From: an uncultured Latescibacterota bacterium
Lineage (GTDB): Bacteria; Latescibacterota; UBA2968; UBA8231
Length of the DNA: 64,000 bases
Direction of reading: 5' to 3'
Assembly: GCA_958295495.1 (NCBI GenBank)
Contig: OY282352.1
Location: 806,001 to 870,000 of the forward strand
Below the pieces are notes generated by a model, which had not been told where the DNA came from, made no database searches, and saw nothing but the letters and a program-made list of their open reading frames with translations. Of the stretch, positions 15,520 to 24,550 are shown one piece after another (the first letter of the stretch is position 1; every line of letters starts with the position of its first letter). A program made the position numbers and the translations under genes.

Positions 15520-16481
15520 ACCGCTCGCGCCCATCGAGCGATGCAGCGGGACCGCACGACGCCATTGTCGATGTGGCCGGAGTCAGCGTGGGCCACGTGG
15601 ATATCCGCACACCCAGCCTGCACACCGGCCTCACCGCCATCGTTCCGTATCCGGCCGAGGTTGCCGAGCGCAAGCTGTTTATCGGTCGCTTTTCGGTTGA
15701 CGGCGGCGACGCCATGAGTGGGCTCGCAATCGCCGAAGACTTCGGCACCTTTTCCTCGCCCATTGTCTTCGCGCCGGCCCCGGTCGTCGGCCGGGTGTAC
15801 GAATCCCTAATCCGCTACGGCTTGGGCCGCGACACCGGGCTATCGACCGCGGCCGGCTGGCCGCCGGTGGTCGTGGGGATTGACGACACGGCTGTCAACG
15901 ACCCGGTGCTCGTCCGCAAGGCCCTGACACGCGCCCATGCAGACGAGGCCTTGGCCAGCGCCGGTCGCGCAGTGCCCACGGGCAATGCCGGGGTCGGCGG
16001 CGGTTTGCAAGCCTTCGGCTACAAGGGCGGCATCGGCACGGCCTCGCGCCGGGCCGGCGAGTACGCGCTGGGCGTGCTGGCAGCGGTCAATGGGGGGCGC
16101 GAGCTGCGTTTGGCCGGCCGCGAACTGCCGACGGGCGAGCGGGTGGGGGGGCCGCAGACCTTTGCCGCGGTCGTGGCCACAGACGCGCCCCTGATCCCGC
16201 GCCAACTAGAGCGTTTGGCTGGTCGCGCCGCGCTGGGGCTGGCGCGGACGGGCTTGTGGAACCCGCATACGCGCGAGGGCCTCGTCCTCGCCTTTTCCAC
16301 TACGGGCCTCGTCCAAGAGGAACGCCGAGGCCCAGCCACACCTGTGAGGATGGTGGGCGAAGAAAGGCTCTACCCGCTCTTTGCGGCCTCGGCCGCGGCC
16401 GCCGAGGCCGCGGTCGTCGAGGCCCTCTTGGCCGCTGAGACCGTCGGGGATCTCAAAGCCATGCCGGAGGAAGACGGTTGA
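15516..16481 (+). CDS. P1-family peptidase paralogue lacking the Gly-Ser nucleophile
   Basis: This 321-residue protein is homologous to its upstream neighbour over its length (AIVDVAGVSVGHV, GNAGVGGGLQAFGYKGGIGTAS, VVATDAPLIPRQLERL, LVLAFST). It has no signal peptide. At the self-cleavage site, where the neighbour has H-G-S-G-D, this one reads H-T-R-E-G (T252-R253), so the autocatalytic Gly-Ser is absent. It should not mature or act by the known mechanism. It may be an inactive partner subunit, have a different function, or be decaying, although the frame is intact. Its ATG overlaps the stop of the first P1 gene by 4 bases, and its stop overlaps the TTG of mutY. Confidence 0.82.
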   Translation: MNRSRPSSDAAGPHDAIVDVAGVSVGHVDIRTPSLHTGLTAIVPYPAEVAERKLFIGRFSVDGGDAMSGLAIAEDFGTFSSPIVFAPAPVVGRVYESLIRYGLGRDTGLSTAAGWPPVVVGIDDTAVNDPVLVRKALTRAHADEALASAGRAVPTGNAGVGGGLQAFGYKGGIGTASRRAGEYALGVLAAVNGGRELRLAGRELPTGERVGGPQTFAAVVATDAPLIPRQLERLAGRAALGLARTGLWNPHTREGLVLAFSTTGLVQEERRGPATPVRMVGEERLYPLFAASAAAAEAAVVEALLAAETVGDLKAMPEEDG

Positions 16482-17605
16482 GCCGCCGCTTGCTCGACGA
16501 CCAAGACGCGCTCAGCGCCTTCCGCGCTCGGCTCTTGGCTTGGTATCGCCAAAACAAGCGGCAGACGAGCTGGCGCGACAGCGGCAATCCCTATCACGTC
16601 TGGATCTCCGAGGTCATGTTGCAACAGACCCGGGTGGATCAGATGGCCCCCTATTTCGAGCGTTTTATCCGCGCATTTCCCACTCTTCAATCACTGGCCG
16701 CTGCTTCTGAGGACCAAGTGCTCAAGGTCTGGGAGGGCTTGGGCTACTATGCGCGGGCGCGCAATATGCACGAGGCGGCCAAGCGCATGGCCTTTGAATT
16801 GGGAGGCCGCATACCGGATACGTACCAAGGGCTGATCGAGCTGCCCGGGGTTGGCCAATACACGGCCGCGGCCATCAGCAGCATTGCCTTCGACCGCGAC
16901 CACCCGGTGCTCGACGGCAATGTGACCCGCGTGCTCTGCCGCTTGTTGCGGATTGAAGAAGAGCCGACCCGCGCCCAAGTCAAGGCGCGGCTCATCGCCG
17001 CTGGAGAGGCCCTGCTGGCCCGGGGCGAGGCCGGCGACTTCAACCAAGCGATGATGGAGTTAGGGGCGAGGGTCTGCACGCCGCAAAGCCCTTTCTGCCC
17101 GACGTGTCCGGTCGGCGGCTGGTGTCGGGCCAGGGCCGAGCTGGACGACCCGGCCTCCCTGCCGCGCAAGGTCTCTAGGAAACAGAAGCCGCATTATCAG
17201 GTGGCGGCCGGCTTGATTCGCAAGGGCGACGAGTTGCTAATCGCCCAGCGACCAGCCGAGGGGATGCTCGGCGGCTTGTGGGAATTTCCAGGGGGAAAGC
17301 AGGAGCCTGGCGAGAGCCTGCCCGAATGCTTGGTGCGCGAGATCCGCGAGGAATTGGGCATTGAGATCGAGGTGGGGGCGCGTCTGACGAGCGTGGATCA
17401 CGCCTATTCGCATTTTAGCATCACCTTGCATGCGTTTGCCGCCCGCTACGTGTGCGGCACCCCGGAGGCGCTGGGTTGCGCTGCTTGGCGGTGGATCGCG
17501 CCGGAGGCTTTGGACGACTTTGCCCTGCCGCGGGCCGATCGCCTGATCGTGGAGTTCATGCGCGAGTGCGCACAGCAGATGGAGCTGTTTGGTGAAAAAA
17601 AGTGA
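16478..17605 (+). CDS. mutY: A/G-specific adenine glycosylase MutY
   Basis: This 375-residue base-excision-repair enzyme removes adenine mispaired with 8-oxoguanine. It shows the catalytic Glu (E45 in SEVMLQQT), the helix-hairpin-helix LPGVGQYTAAAI, the catalytic Asp in PVLDGNVTRVL, a [4Fe-4S] cluster motif C-x6-C-x2-C-x5-C, and a C-terminal NUDIX-like domain (GGLWEFPGGKQEPGE...REELG) that reads 8-oxoG. The start is TTG 16478-16480, which overlaps the preceding TGA; GGAGGA sits about 7 bases upstream and supports it. The following DUF368 gene begins inside its 3' end. Confidence 0.93.
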   Translation: MSRRLLDDQDALSAFRARLLAWYRQNKRQTSWRDSGNPYHVWISEVMLQQTRVDQMAPYFERFIRAFPTLQSLAAASEDQVLKVWEGLGYYARARNMHEAAKRMAFELGGRIPDTYQGLIELPGVGQYTAAAISSIAFDRDHPVLDGNVTRVLCRLLRIEEEPTRAQVKARLIAAGEALLARGEAGDFNQAMMELGARVCTPQSPFCPTCPVGGWCRARAELDDPASLPRKVSRKQKPHYQVAAGLIRKGDELLIAQRPAEGMLGGLWEFPGGKQEPGESLPECLVREIREELGIEIEVGARLTSVDHAYSHFSITLHAFAARYVCGTPEALGCAAWRWIAPEALDDFALPRADRLIVEFMRECAQQMELFGEKK

Positions 17606-18491
17606 GTTGCTAGTCGAGAGCAGACGCCGCGCGCCCGGCCTATTCCTGCGCGGGTTGTGCATGGGCGCGGCCGATGTGATTCCCGGGGTTTCCGGGGGGA
17701 CGATCGCCTTGGTCACGGGCATCTACGACGAGTTGGTCGGGACTATTGCCGCAGTCGATCAGCGGCTCGTGAGGGCCTTGGTGCGGGGACGCTTGATTGA
17801 GGTATTGCACCGAGTCAATGCCCCCTTCCTCGTTCCGCTGCTGGGTGGCGTGGGCTTGGCCATTGCCTCGCTGGCCAAGTTCATAACTTGGCTGCTGGCA
17901 ACGCACCCCCAGCCCGTGTGGGGCTTTTTCACTGGATTGATCTTGGCCAGCGCGCTCGTGGTCGCTCGGCAGGTCGCCGGATGGGGGCTGGTGCAGGGGG
18001 GGCTGACGGCTCTCGGTGCCGTGGCTGGTTACGCCATCACCACGTTGGTGCCGGTCGAGACCGGGGTCGAGAGCTACAAGTTCGCGCTGGCCGGCATGGT
18101 GGCCATCTGCGCGATGATTCTGCCGGGAATTAGCGGCTCGTTTCTGCTGGTGGTCATGGGCAAATACCAGCAGGTCTTGACCGCGGTACACGAGTTAGAT
18201 TGGGCTATCTTGGCTCTCTTCGGCGTTGGGGCGGTTATCGGTCTGCTGGGCTTTTCGCGGCTGCTCAAGCACCTGCTGAGCCGCTTTCGCGCCGGCACCA
18301 TGGCCTTGTTGGTGGGGTTGATGTTGGGTTCTTTGCGCAAGGTGTGGCCGTTCCGCAACGCGCTGGAGGATGGGCGCTACGAATGCGCGTGGCCGCAGGA
18401 GTTCAACGGCGAGGTTTGGCTGAGCTTGGGGCTGATTGCCGCGGGCGTTGTGCTGGTGTTGGCGTTGGAGCGGCTGGGCGGTAGGCGGTAA
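17592..18491 (+). CDS. DUF368 membrane protein (polyprenyl-phosphate transporter type)
   Basis: This 299-residue protein has about eight membrane segments. The N-terminal GLCMGAADVIPGVSGGTIALVTGIYD and the internal AICAMILPGISGSFLLVVMGKY are the two repeated DUF368 signatures. DUF368 proteins have recently been described as translocases that return undecaprenyl phosphate across the inner membrane for reuse in envelope synthesis; function here is by family. GTG 17592 is preferred because GGAG lies 7 bases upstream; a TTG immediately before it is less likely. It overlaps mutY by 14 bases and is the last gene of the operon. Confidence 0.87.
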   Translation: MKKSELLVESRRRAPGLFLRGLCMGAADVIPGVSGGTIALVTGIYDELVGTIAAVDQRLVRALVRGRLIEVLHRVNAPFLVPLLGGVGLAIASLAKFITWLLATHPQPVWGFFTGLILASALVVARQVAGWGLVQGGLTALGAVAGYAITTLVPVETGVESYKFALAGMVAICAMILPGISGSFLLVVMGKYQQVLTAVHELDWAILALFGVGAVIGLLGFSRLLKHLLSRFRAGTMALLVGLMLGSLRKVWPFRNALEDGRYECAWPQEFNGEVWLSLGLIAAGVVLVLALERLGGRR

Positions 18492-18614
18492 AACGCTTGC
18501 GTCTAGTCATCAATTACTGCCGGATGAGTGCAATCTGGCGCGAATAGGCTTTGTAAATTTTCCGCTGTTACTCCAAACAATTTTACAGAGCGATGGCACG
18601 GAACTGTACCGCTT

Positions 18615-18893
18615 TCAATTTTGCGAATGATCAGTCCCTTCGCGCTTGGGAGCGGGGTCTATCTGCGGGCCATCCTCGGCATCGCGCAGGGCGTTGCGGG
18701 CGGCGTGGAAGCGGCGGACGCGCCGCACAAAAATGAAGATCAGGCCCGCCAGTGCCGCGTAGAGCAAGTACTGATAGATTGGCTCGGTCCAGCCCAGCAC
18801 CACGGGCCAGAGGCTGGCGATGCAGAGCAAGATGAACAGATCTTCGATCAGCTTGTGCCTTTTTTCTCGCTTCTCTTCTCGTTCAGGCGTCAT
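18615..18893 (-). CDS. Small membrane protein (92 aa), unknown
   Basis: The predicted protein has a charged N-terminus (MTPEREEKREKRHKL), two hydrophobic segments (LFILLCIASLWPVVLGW and YLLYAALAGLIFIFV) and a polar basic C-terminal tail. I do not recognise a family. The ATG at 18891-18893 overlaps the 3' end of the lytic transglycosylase gene by 11 bases, so it is probably co-translated with it. An inner-membrane location is likely. No function is proposed. Confidence 0.65.
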   Translation of the reverse strand: MTPEREEKREKRHKLIEDLFILLCIASLWPVVLGWTEPIYQYLLYAALAGLIFIFVRRVRRFHAARNALRDAEDGPQIDPAPKREGTDHSQN

Positions 18894-21045
18894 CAGATAG
18901 AGCCTTGTAAATGGCGTAGTTTTTGAGGACTAGCTTGACGTAGAGGCGGGTCTCCTTGAAGGGGATGCGCTCGACGAAAGCGTCTGGATCCTCAGAGGGA
19001 AAGGTCTCGAGCCACCGGCGGGCGTTGTGCGGGCCGGCGTTGTACGCGGCCAAGCCCAGTTCAAAGCCCAAGCCCGCGCCCGGGCCGGTCGCGAATTGGC
19101 GCATTTGGTCGCCGAGGAAGTAACTGCCCAAGCGGATGGAGACGGCCGGATCGAAGAGCGCGCGCAGCTCAAAGGGTTTCACCTTCAACCTCCTTGCGAG
19201 GGTGAGGCCGGTATGGGGCATGATCTGCATCAGGCCCCTGGCACCCGCCCGCGATACCGCATTTTCGTTGAACGTACTCTCTTGGCGAATTACCGACAGG
19301 ACCAGAAAGGGGTCGATTTGGGCGGCGGCCGCGGCCGCCGCAATCTCCTCCCAGTAGTAAGTCGGATAGATGTGCGGCAGCTCCTCCAGGTCTTGCCCGT
19401 CGAATAGGCGCAGCGACAGCCGCAGGGCTTGGTCGCGAAAGCCGAGCGCCTCGTAGTAGTCGCGGATGGCCTTTAGCGCGGCCTTGTGGCCCTTGTGGTC
19501 GAGGACGGCTTGCTTCATCTCGGCTGCCGACCAACCCCTTAGCCCTAATTGGTTTAGCAAGCCGGCGCGTTCAAGGTGTGCCCTGTGCGCTAGCGCGGGG
19601 ACATCCCCCGAGCTTGTCGAGCGCGCGACTTGGCGGGGGTTGTCTGCGGGCCGCCCCTCGAGCTGAACCTGCTCTCTATGGCCCAATTGGACTGCGCGGG
19701 CCGAGTAGTAAGAGCGAGGAAACCCAGCGGCGGCGCGGCCATAGAGCGCGGTGGCGGCCTCTGCTTGGCCCAGCCGGTCCGCGCTCTTGCCGGCCCAGTA
19801 CAGGGCTTGGTCAATGATGTGGGGCTGGTGTGCCTGCTGACTCGTGCGCTCAAAGGCGGCTAGGGCCTGGGGGTATTGCTCCCGGCAGTAGAGCGCGAAG
19901 CCAATGCCCCAACGCGCTTCGTCGCTGTACTCGCTTTGCGGATAGTGCTCGGCTAGGCGGCCATAGAGCGTTTCGGCGCGGGCGAACTGGCTGTTGCGCT
20001 CGGTGGCTTTGGCGGCCTGCCACAGGGCGTCGTCGGCCAAGCCGTGCTGGGGGTAGTGCTTGGCAAAGTCCACATAGGCGGCAATGGCCTCGTCTTCGCG
20101 GTTTCTGCGGACTGAGAGGCCGGCGATGCGATAGAGGGCCTCTGGGCTGCCGTAGCGGTCGTGAACCGTCTGGAAAACCTGCTCGGCCTTGGCGTAGTGC
20201 CCCGCAGACAGGTGGGAGCGGCCGAGCATGAAATGCGCTTTGGCGACTCGCTCGTCGCGGCCATGCGAGCGGACGAAGTGCCCAAAGCTCTTGATGGCTT
20301 GGTTGAACTGCCTGTGGCTGTAATAGGTGTGGGCCTTGGCATAAGCCGTGCGGGCGTCGAGCCTCTTAGGCAGATGCGACAGACTCTCGCGGGCGTGCTG
20401 GGAATGGGGGTGGTTTTCCAGCAACTCCAAACGCCACTTTTGCGCCCGCGCCGAGTCGGCGTGCCCTTGGCTGGTGGTTGCGAGCAGGTAGAGTACTTGG
20501 GCCGGATCAGTGCCCTGCGCGAGCTGCTGTTCGTACAGGGCGAGGGCCTTAGCGGGTTGGCCGTCGGCCCGGTACAGGGAGGCCAAGCGCAGCCTGGCCG
20601 GGTTGCGGAGGATCGGGTTGGCCGCGGTAGCCAGAAAGTTTTCGTACTCGGCAATGGCGTCGTCCGTCTGGTCCATGTCCTCTAGGGAGCGGGCCATCCA
20701 GAAGCGGCGGTAGTCATCCAAGGCTGGCAGGTCGAGGTCGCGCAGACGAGCGTACGCGCGGCTTGGCTCTTTGAGCTCGCGCTCGCAAAACGCCCGCTGG
20801 AACTCGAGGTGCGCTTGGCCAGTCGGCCCGTATTGACTCTGGTCTAGCGCAGCGAGCTGGGGATAGGCGAGGTCACAGCGGTCCTCGGCGATCAGCACGG
20901 CGATTGGGCTAGGCGGCTCCGGTGTGGGAGCCTCGGGGTCGGGGGGGGCCTCGGGGGGGGCCGAAAAGTAGAAATAGACTGCTGGCAGCAGGACCAGCAG
21001 ACTCAGGCATAGCGTCGTCCAAACCCATTTGGCTCTGTCGGTCAT
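18883..21045 (-). CDS. slt: Soluble lytic murein transglycosylase with TPR repeats
   Basis: This 720-residue protein has an N-terminal membrane anchor or signal (WTTLCLSLLVLLPAVYFYF), a proline-rich linker (~28-47), a long alpha-superhelix of TPR-like repeats (~50-540), and a C-terminal SLT catalytic domain. In that domain the catalytic Glu is in SVIRQESTFNENAVS, followed by ARGLMQIMP, LGSYFLGDQ and AAYNAGPHNARRW. It cleaves peptidoglycan glycan strands with formation of 1,6-anhydro-muramyl ends, in the periplasm. The architecture matches Slt70-like enzymes. A divergent M14-like gene lies 143 bases upstream. Confidence 0.9.
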   Translation of the reverse strand: MTDRAKWVWTTLCLSLLVLLPAVYFYFSAPPEAPPDPEAPTPEPPSPIAVLIAEDRCDLAYPQLAALDQSQYGPTGQAHLEFQRAFCERELKEPSRAYARLRDLDLPALDDYRRFWMARSLEDMDQTDDAIAEYENFLATAANPILRNPARLRLASLYRADGQPAKALALYEQQLAQGTDPAQVLYLLATTSQGHADSARAQKWRLELLENHPHSQHARESLSHLPKRLDARTAYAKAHTYYSHRQFNQAIKSFGHFVRSHGRDERVAKAHFMLGRSHLSAGHYAKAEQVFQTVHDRYGSPEALYRIAGLSVRRNREDEAIAAYVDFAKHYPQHGLADDALWQAAKATERNSQFARAETLYGRLAEHYPQSEYSDEARWGIGFALYCREQYPQALAAFERTSQQAHQPHIIDQALYWAGKSADRLGQAEAATALYGRAAAGFPRSYYSARAVQLGHREQVQLEGRPADNPRQVARSTSSGDVPALAHRAHLERAGLLNQLGLRGWSAAEMKQAVLDHKGHKAALKAIRDYYEALGFRDQALRLSLRLFDGQDLEELPHIYPTYYWEEIAAAAAAAQIDPFLVLSVIRQESTFNENAVSRAGARGLMQIMPHTGLTLARRLKVKPFELRALFDPAVSIRLGSYFLGDQMRQFATGPGAGLGFELGLAAYNAGPHNARRWLETFPSEDPDAFVERIPFKETRLYVKLVLKNYAIYKALSDDA

Positions 21046-21188
21046 TGGTCTTATGGTGGTTTGAGGTGGTTGGTTTCGGGCGCGCTAGCGGCGCATCCTT
21101 CCCTTAAAAATACAATAGTATCGCAAGGGGCCAAGCGGAAAATCGCCGTGTAGCGGTTCAAAAACAGGGCCAAGGAGGGCCATGCAAA

Positions 21189-21902
21189 ATGAAGAAGCGC
21201 GATTATTCGAGTCTGCTTCGCCGCCTGCAGGCGTTGGAGCCAGCACAGCTAGTAGCCGAGTGCGGTGGATATCCGGTTTACGCCCTAGCGTTAGGGAGCG
21301 GTACTGAGGCACGAATTCTGCTGACGGCTGGGTTACACGGGGACGAGCCGGCCGGGCCAGAAGCCGCGCTGCGCTTTGCCGAGGGGCTGAGTCCGCGCCT
21401 CGCCCAGCGTTGTCAGTTCTCGATCTTGCCTTGCCTCAATCCGCACGGCTATGTCCACAATACCCGCGAGAACGAATCCGGCTTGGATTGCAATCGGGAG
21501 TTTGGCGACGACGCGGTCCCGCTCGTCGCGCAGGTCAAGGCGTTTCTAAGCGGTCGGCGCTTTGATTGCGCACTGGATTTTCACGAGGACTGGGAGGCGT
21601 CGGGGTTTTACTGCTATGAGGCCAAGCGCGACGAGCAGTGGCTCGGGCCGGCCATCGTCGAGCAAGTGCGCGGTGTGATGCCCATTGACGGAGAGGCCGG
21701 CGAAAACGACAAAGTGATTGCCGAAGGCGTCTTCCTCATTGACCCAGCGTGGGGCGAGGCTGGGTTGGCACCCTATTTGTACGCGCATCACACCGAACAC
21801 GCGCTGATTAGCGAGACGCCCAGCGAATGGCCGCTAGCGGTGCGGGCGGAAGCGCATCTCAGGGCCTTGGACGCAGTGCTTCAGCGGCGTTTGGGCGCGT
21901 AG
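21189..21902 (+). CDS. M14-family zinc peptidase/deacylase-like protein
   Basis: This 237-residue protein shows the zinc carboxypeptidase pattern: H50-x-x-E53 in TAGLHGDEPAG, third ligand H132 in LDFHEDWE, the NPHGYVHNTRENESGLDCNREFG block and a late Glu (E209 in LISETPSEW) in the catalytic position. It is shorter than classical carboxypeptidases and close to succinylglutamate desuccinylase/aspartoacylase-like or murein-peptide amidase members. There is no signal peptide, so it is probably cytoplasmic. AAGGAGG lies about 11 bases before the ATG. Its 3' end overlaps the convergent lpdA by 22 bases. Substrate is not determined. Confidence 0.8.
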   Translation: MKKRDYSSLLRRLQALEPAQLVAECGGYPVYALALGSGTEARILLTAGLHGDEPAGPEAALRFAEGLSPRLAQRCQFSILPCLNPHGYVHNTRENESGLDCNREFGDDAVPLVAQVKAFLSGRRFDCALDFHEDWEASGFYCYEAKRDEQWLGPAIVEQVRGVMPIDGEAGENDKVIAEGVFLIDPAWGEAGLAPYLYAHHTEHALISETPSEWPLAVRAEAHLRALDAVLQRRLGA

Positions 21903-23296
21903 AGATGCGCGCTCTGGCCGTAGTGGCTTTCGGCCGCTTCCATGAGGGTTTCGGACAGCGTGGGATGGGGGTGGATCGCAAGCTGGACATCGGCTGCGAG
22001 GGCAGCCATTTCCACGGCCAAGACGCCCTCGGCGATCAGCTCGCCAGCACCGCTGCCGGCAATGCCCACGCCTAGGATCCGGTCGGTCTGAGGGTCGATG
22101 AGCAGCTTGGTGAGGCCGTCGCTGGTGCCTTGGGTTGCGGCGCGGCCAGAAGCCGACCAAGGAAAGCGCGCGACCGCGACCGAGCGCTCCTGCTTTTTTG
22201 CTTCTTCCTCAGTGAGGCCACACCAAGCGATTTCCGGGTCGGTATAGACGACGTTGGGAATGGCGTGGGGCGCGAAGACCTGCTTATCGTGCCCGGCGAT
22301 GACCTCGGCGGCTAGGCTCCCTTGGTGGGCGGCCGTGTGGGCGAGGGCCGCTCCTACGAGGTCGCCAATGGCGAAAATCGAAGGCTCGGCCGTGCGCAGC
22401 TGGTCATCAACTTGGACGTAGCCGCGCTCGTCGCGGCCGACGGCGGTGCGTTCCAAACCCAAGTCTTCGCTGTTGGGAACCCGGCCAACGGCGAGTAGGA
22501 TTTTGGCGTAGGTATTGGAAAAGCTCTGGCCGTCGCTGCCCTGCAAGTGGACCGCTAGGCCATCGTCGCTCTCTGCGAGCGCGGTCACTTCGGTGTTGAG
22601 CATGATGTCGTCAAATCGCTCGGCGGCCCTGTTGTGCAGCGGTTTGACCAAGTCGCGGTCGGCCGGGGGGATCAGCCCGGGGAGCATTTCGACGACCGAA
22701 ACCCGGGTCCCCAGCGCCGCGTACACCTGCCCCAACTCCATGCCGATGATGCCACCGCCGACGACGAGCATGGAGGCGGGTATGTCGCCGAGTGCGACGG
22801 CTGCGGTCGAATCCATGATGCGGTCGCTCGGCTGGTCAAAGAGCGCCGGCACGGCCGGACGCGACCCGGTGGCGAGGATGGCGCGCTCAAACTGCAACGC
22901 GCCTTGGCTGCCGTCGGCATTGTCGATTTGCAGGGTGTGGGGGCCGAGGAAGCAGGCGCGTCCCTGCACGTAGGTCAGCTTGCGCGCCCTGACGAGCTGA
23001 CCCAAGCCCCGCGTCATCTTGGCAACTACCTCGTCCTTCCAAGTCCGCAACTTCGGGAGGTCGATCGCGGGCGCGGCGAATTGGATACCCCAGTGCTCGG
23101 CTTCCTTGGCTTCGTAGAGGAGCTTGGAAATGTGCAGGAGGGCCTTGGAGGGGATGCAGCCTCGGTAGAGGCAAACGCCGCCTGGATGGGCTTCGGGATC
23201 GATCAAGGCGACATCCAACCCCAAGTCCGCGGCCTTAAAGGCGGCGACGTAGCCGCCTGGGCCGCCGCCGACAACCGCTAGCTGGGCCTTGTCCAT
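21881..23296 (-). CDS. lpdA: Dihydrolipoyl dehydrogenase (E3)
   Basis: This 471-residue flavoprotein disulfide reductase regenerates lipoamide in the pyruvate dehydrogenase complex. It has the FAD motif GGGPGGYVAA, the redox-active pair in GGVCLYRGCIPSK (usual family form CLNVGC), an NAD motif VVGGGIIGMELG, the second FAD motif IFAIGDLV, and the C-terminal catalytic His-Glu in HPHPTLSE. The ATG at 23294-23296 lies 7 bases after the aceF stop; longer in-frame starts would run into aceF. It is the third gene of aceE-aceF-lpdA. Confidence 0.95.
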   Translation of the reverse strand: MDKAQLAVVGGGPGGYVAAFKAADLGLDVALIDPEAHPGGVCLYRGCIPSKALLHISKLLYEAKEAEHWGIQFAAPAIDLPKLRTWKDEVVAKMTRGLGQLVRARKLTYVQGRACFLGPHTLQIDNADGSQGALQFERAILATGSRPAVPALFDQPSDRIMDSTAAVALGDIPASMLVVGGGIIGMELGQVYAALGTRVSVVEMLPGLIPPADRDLVKPLHNRAAERFDDIMLNTEVTALAESDDGLAVHLQGSDGQSFSNTYAKILLAVGRVPNSEDLGLERTAVGRDERGYVQVDDQLRTAEPSIFAIGDLVGAALAHTAAHQGSLAAEVIAGHDKQVFAPHAIPNVVYTDPEIAWCGLTEEEAKKQERSVAVARFPWSASGRAATQGTSDGLTKLLIDPQTDRILGVGIAGSGAGELIAEGVLAVEMAALAADVQLAIHPHPTLSETLMEAAESHYGQSAHLYAPKRR

Positions 23297-23303
23297 AGCC
23301 GCC

Positions 23304-24536
23304 TCAGCCTTCCAAGAGCGCGATAAAGGGGTTTTCCAATGCCGTGCAGATCCAGCGGAGGAAGCGCGCCCCATCGGCCCCGTCGATCAGGCGGTGGTCG
23401 TAGGACAGCGACAGGGGCAGGAGGGTGCGCGGCTGGAGCTGGCCGTCGATATAAGTGGGTTCGACGTGCGAGCGCGCCACCCCGAGGATCGCCACTTCGG
23501 GCGGGTTGACAATCGGCGTAAAGGCGGTGCCGCCCATGGTGCCGACATTGCTGATGGTCATGGACCCACCCTGCATGTCGGCCGGTCCGATCTTGCGCTC
23601 GCGCGTCTTTTGCGCCAGCGCGCTCAGCTCGACCGCTAGCTCGATGATGTTCTTTTGATCGACATCGCGCACCACCGGCACCAGCAGGCCGTGGGGGGTA
23701 TCGACGGCAATGCCGATGTGGAAGTAGCGTTTGTACGCGATTTCCCTGTGGGCCATGTCGATGCTGGCGTTGAACTGCGGGAAGACCTTGAGGGCGATGC
23801 CGAGCACCTTGATGAGGATCGCGGTCGGCGTCAGCTTGCCGCCGGCTGCTTCGGCCTTTTTGCCGTATTCTGCGCGCCACTTTTCCAAGTTGGTGATGTC
23901 GGCCTTGTCGAATTGGGTGACCTGCGGGATGGTGGCCCAAGCCTGCGCGAGACGCTCGGCGGTGATCTCGCGCACCTTGGTCATGGGCTGGCGCTCGACA
24001 GCACCCCACTGGCTGAAGTCGGGTAGCGGGGCGGCTGTGGTCGGGGCGGTGGCCCGCGCTGCGTGCAGCTTTTTTGAGTGAGCCTTGACGTCGTCAATTG
24101 AGATCCTGCCGCCTGGCCCCGTGCCTTGGACCTGCGCGATATCGACGCCGATCTCGCGGGCTAGGCGGCGCGTCGATGGCGCGGCCGGAACGGGGTCGTC
24201 TGGGGAAGTGGGCGCGGGAGGAGCGGCCTCTTGTTCTCGTGGCATCGGGGCCGGGGCCGGGGCGGGGGGGACTTCCTCAACGGCCGGGGCCTCGGCTGCG
24301 GCCGCCTCGACTTCGAGGATGGGCTGCCCAACGGCAATGGTATCGCCCTGTTGGACGAGAATCTCGGTAATGGTGCCGTCTATGGAGGAGGGCACCTCAA
24401 TGACGGCCTTGTCGGTTTCGAGCTCGATGACGGCCTGGTCTTCGGCGAGGCGGTCGCCGATGGCGACGAGGATGCGGATCACATCGCCGCTTTCGATGTT
24501 TTCTCCCAAGTCGGGTAGGGCAAATTTTACGGGCAT
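23304..24536 (-). CDS. aceF: Dihydrolipoyl acetyltransferase (E2)
   Basis: This 410-residue protein is the E2 core of pyruvate dehydrogenase. It has one lipoyl domain (1-~78, lipoylated lysine K43 in ETDKAVIEVPS), an Ala/Pro-rich linker (~80-125), a peripheral subunit-binding domain (TRRLAREIGVDIAQVQGTG), a second linker, and the catalytic acetyltransferase domain ending with the active-site SLSYDHRLIDGADG. E. coli AceF has three lipoyl domains; a single domain is common elsewhere. The ATG at 24534-24536 fits the lipoyl-domain N-terminus and lies 14 bases after aceE. Confidence 0.95.
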   Translation of the reverse strand: MPVKFALPDLGENIESGDVIRILVAIGDRLAEDQAVIELETDKAVIEVPSSIDGTITEILVQQGDTIAVGQPILEVEAAAAEAPAVEEVPPAPAPAPMPREQEAAPPAPTSPDDPVPAAPSTRRLAREIGVDIAQVQGTGPGGRISIDDVKAHSKKLHAARATAPTTAAPLPDFSQWGAVERQPMTKVREITAERLAQAWATIPQVTQFDKADITNLEKWRAEYGKKAEAAGGKLTPTAILIKVLGIALKVFPQFNASIDMAHREIAYKRYFHIGIAVDTPHGLLVPVVRDVDQKNIIELAVELSALAQKTRERKIGPADMQGGSMTISNVGTMGGTAFTPIVNPPEVAILGVARSHVEPTYIDGQLQPRTLLPLSLSYDHRLIDGADGARFLRWICTALENPFIALLEG

Positions 24537-24550
24537 AGCGCGGTCTAAGC

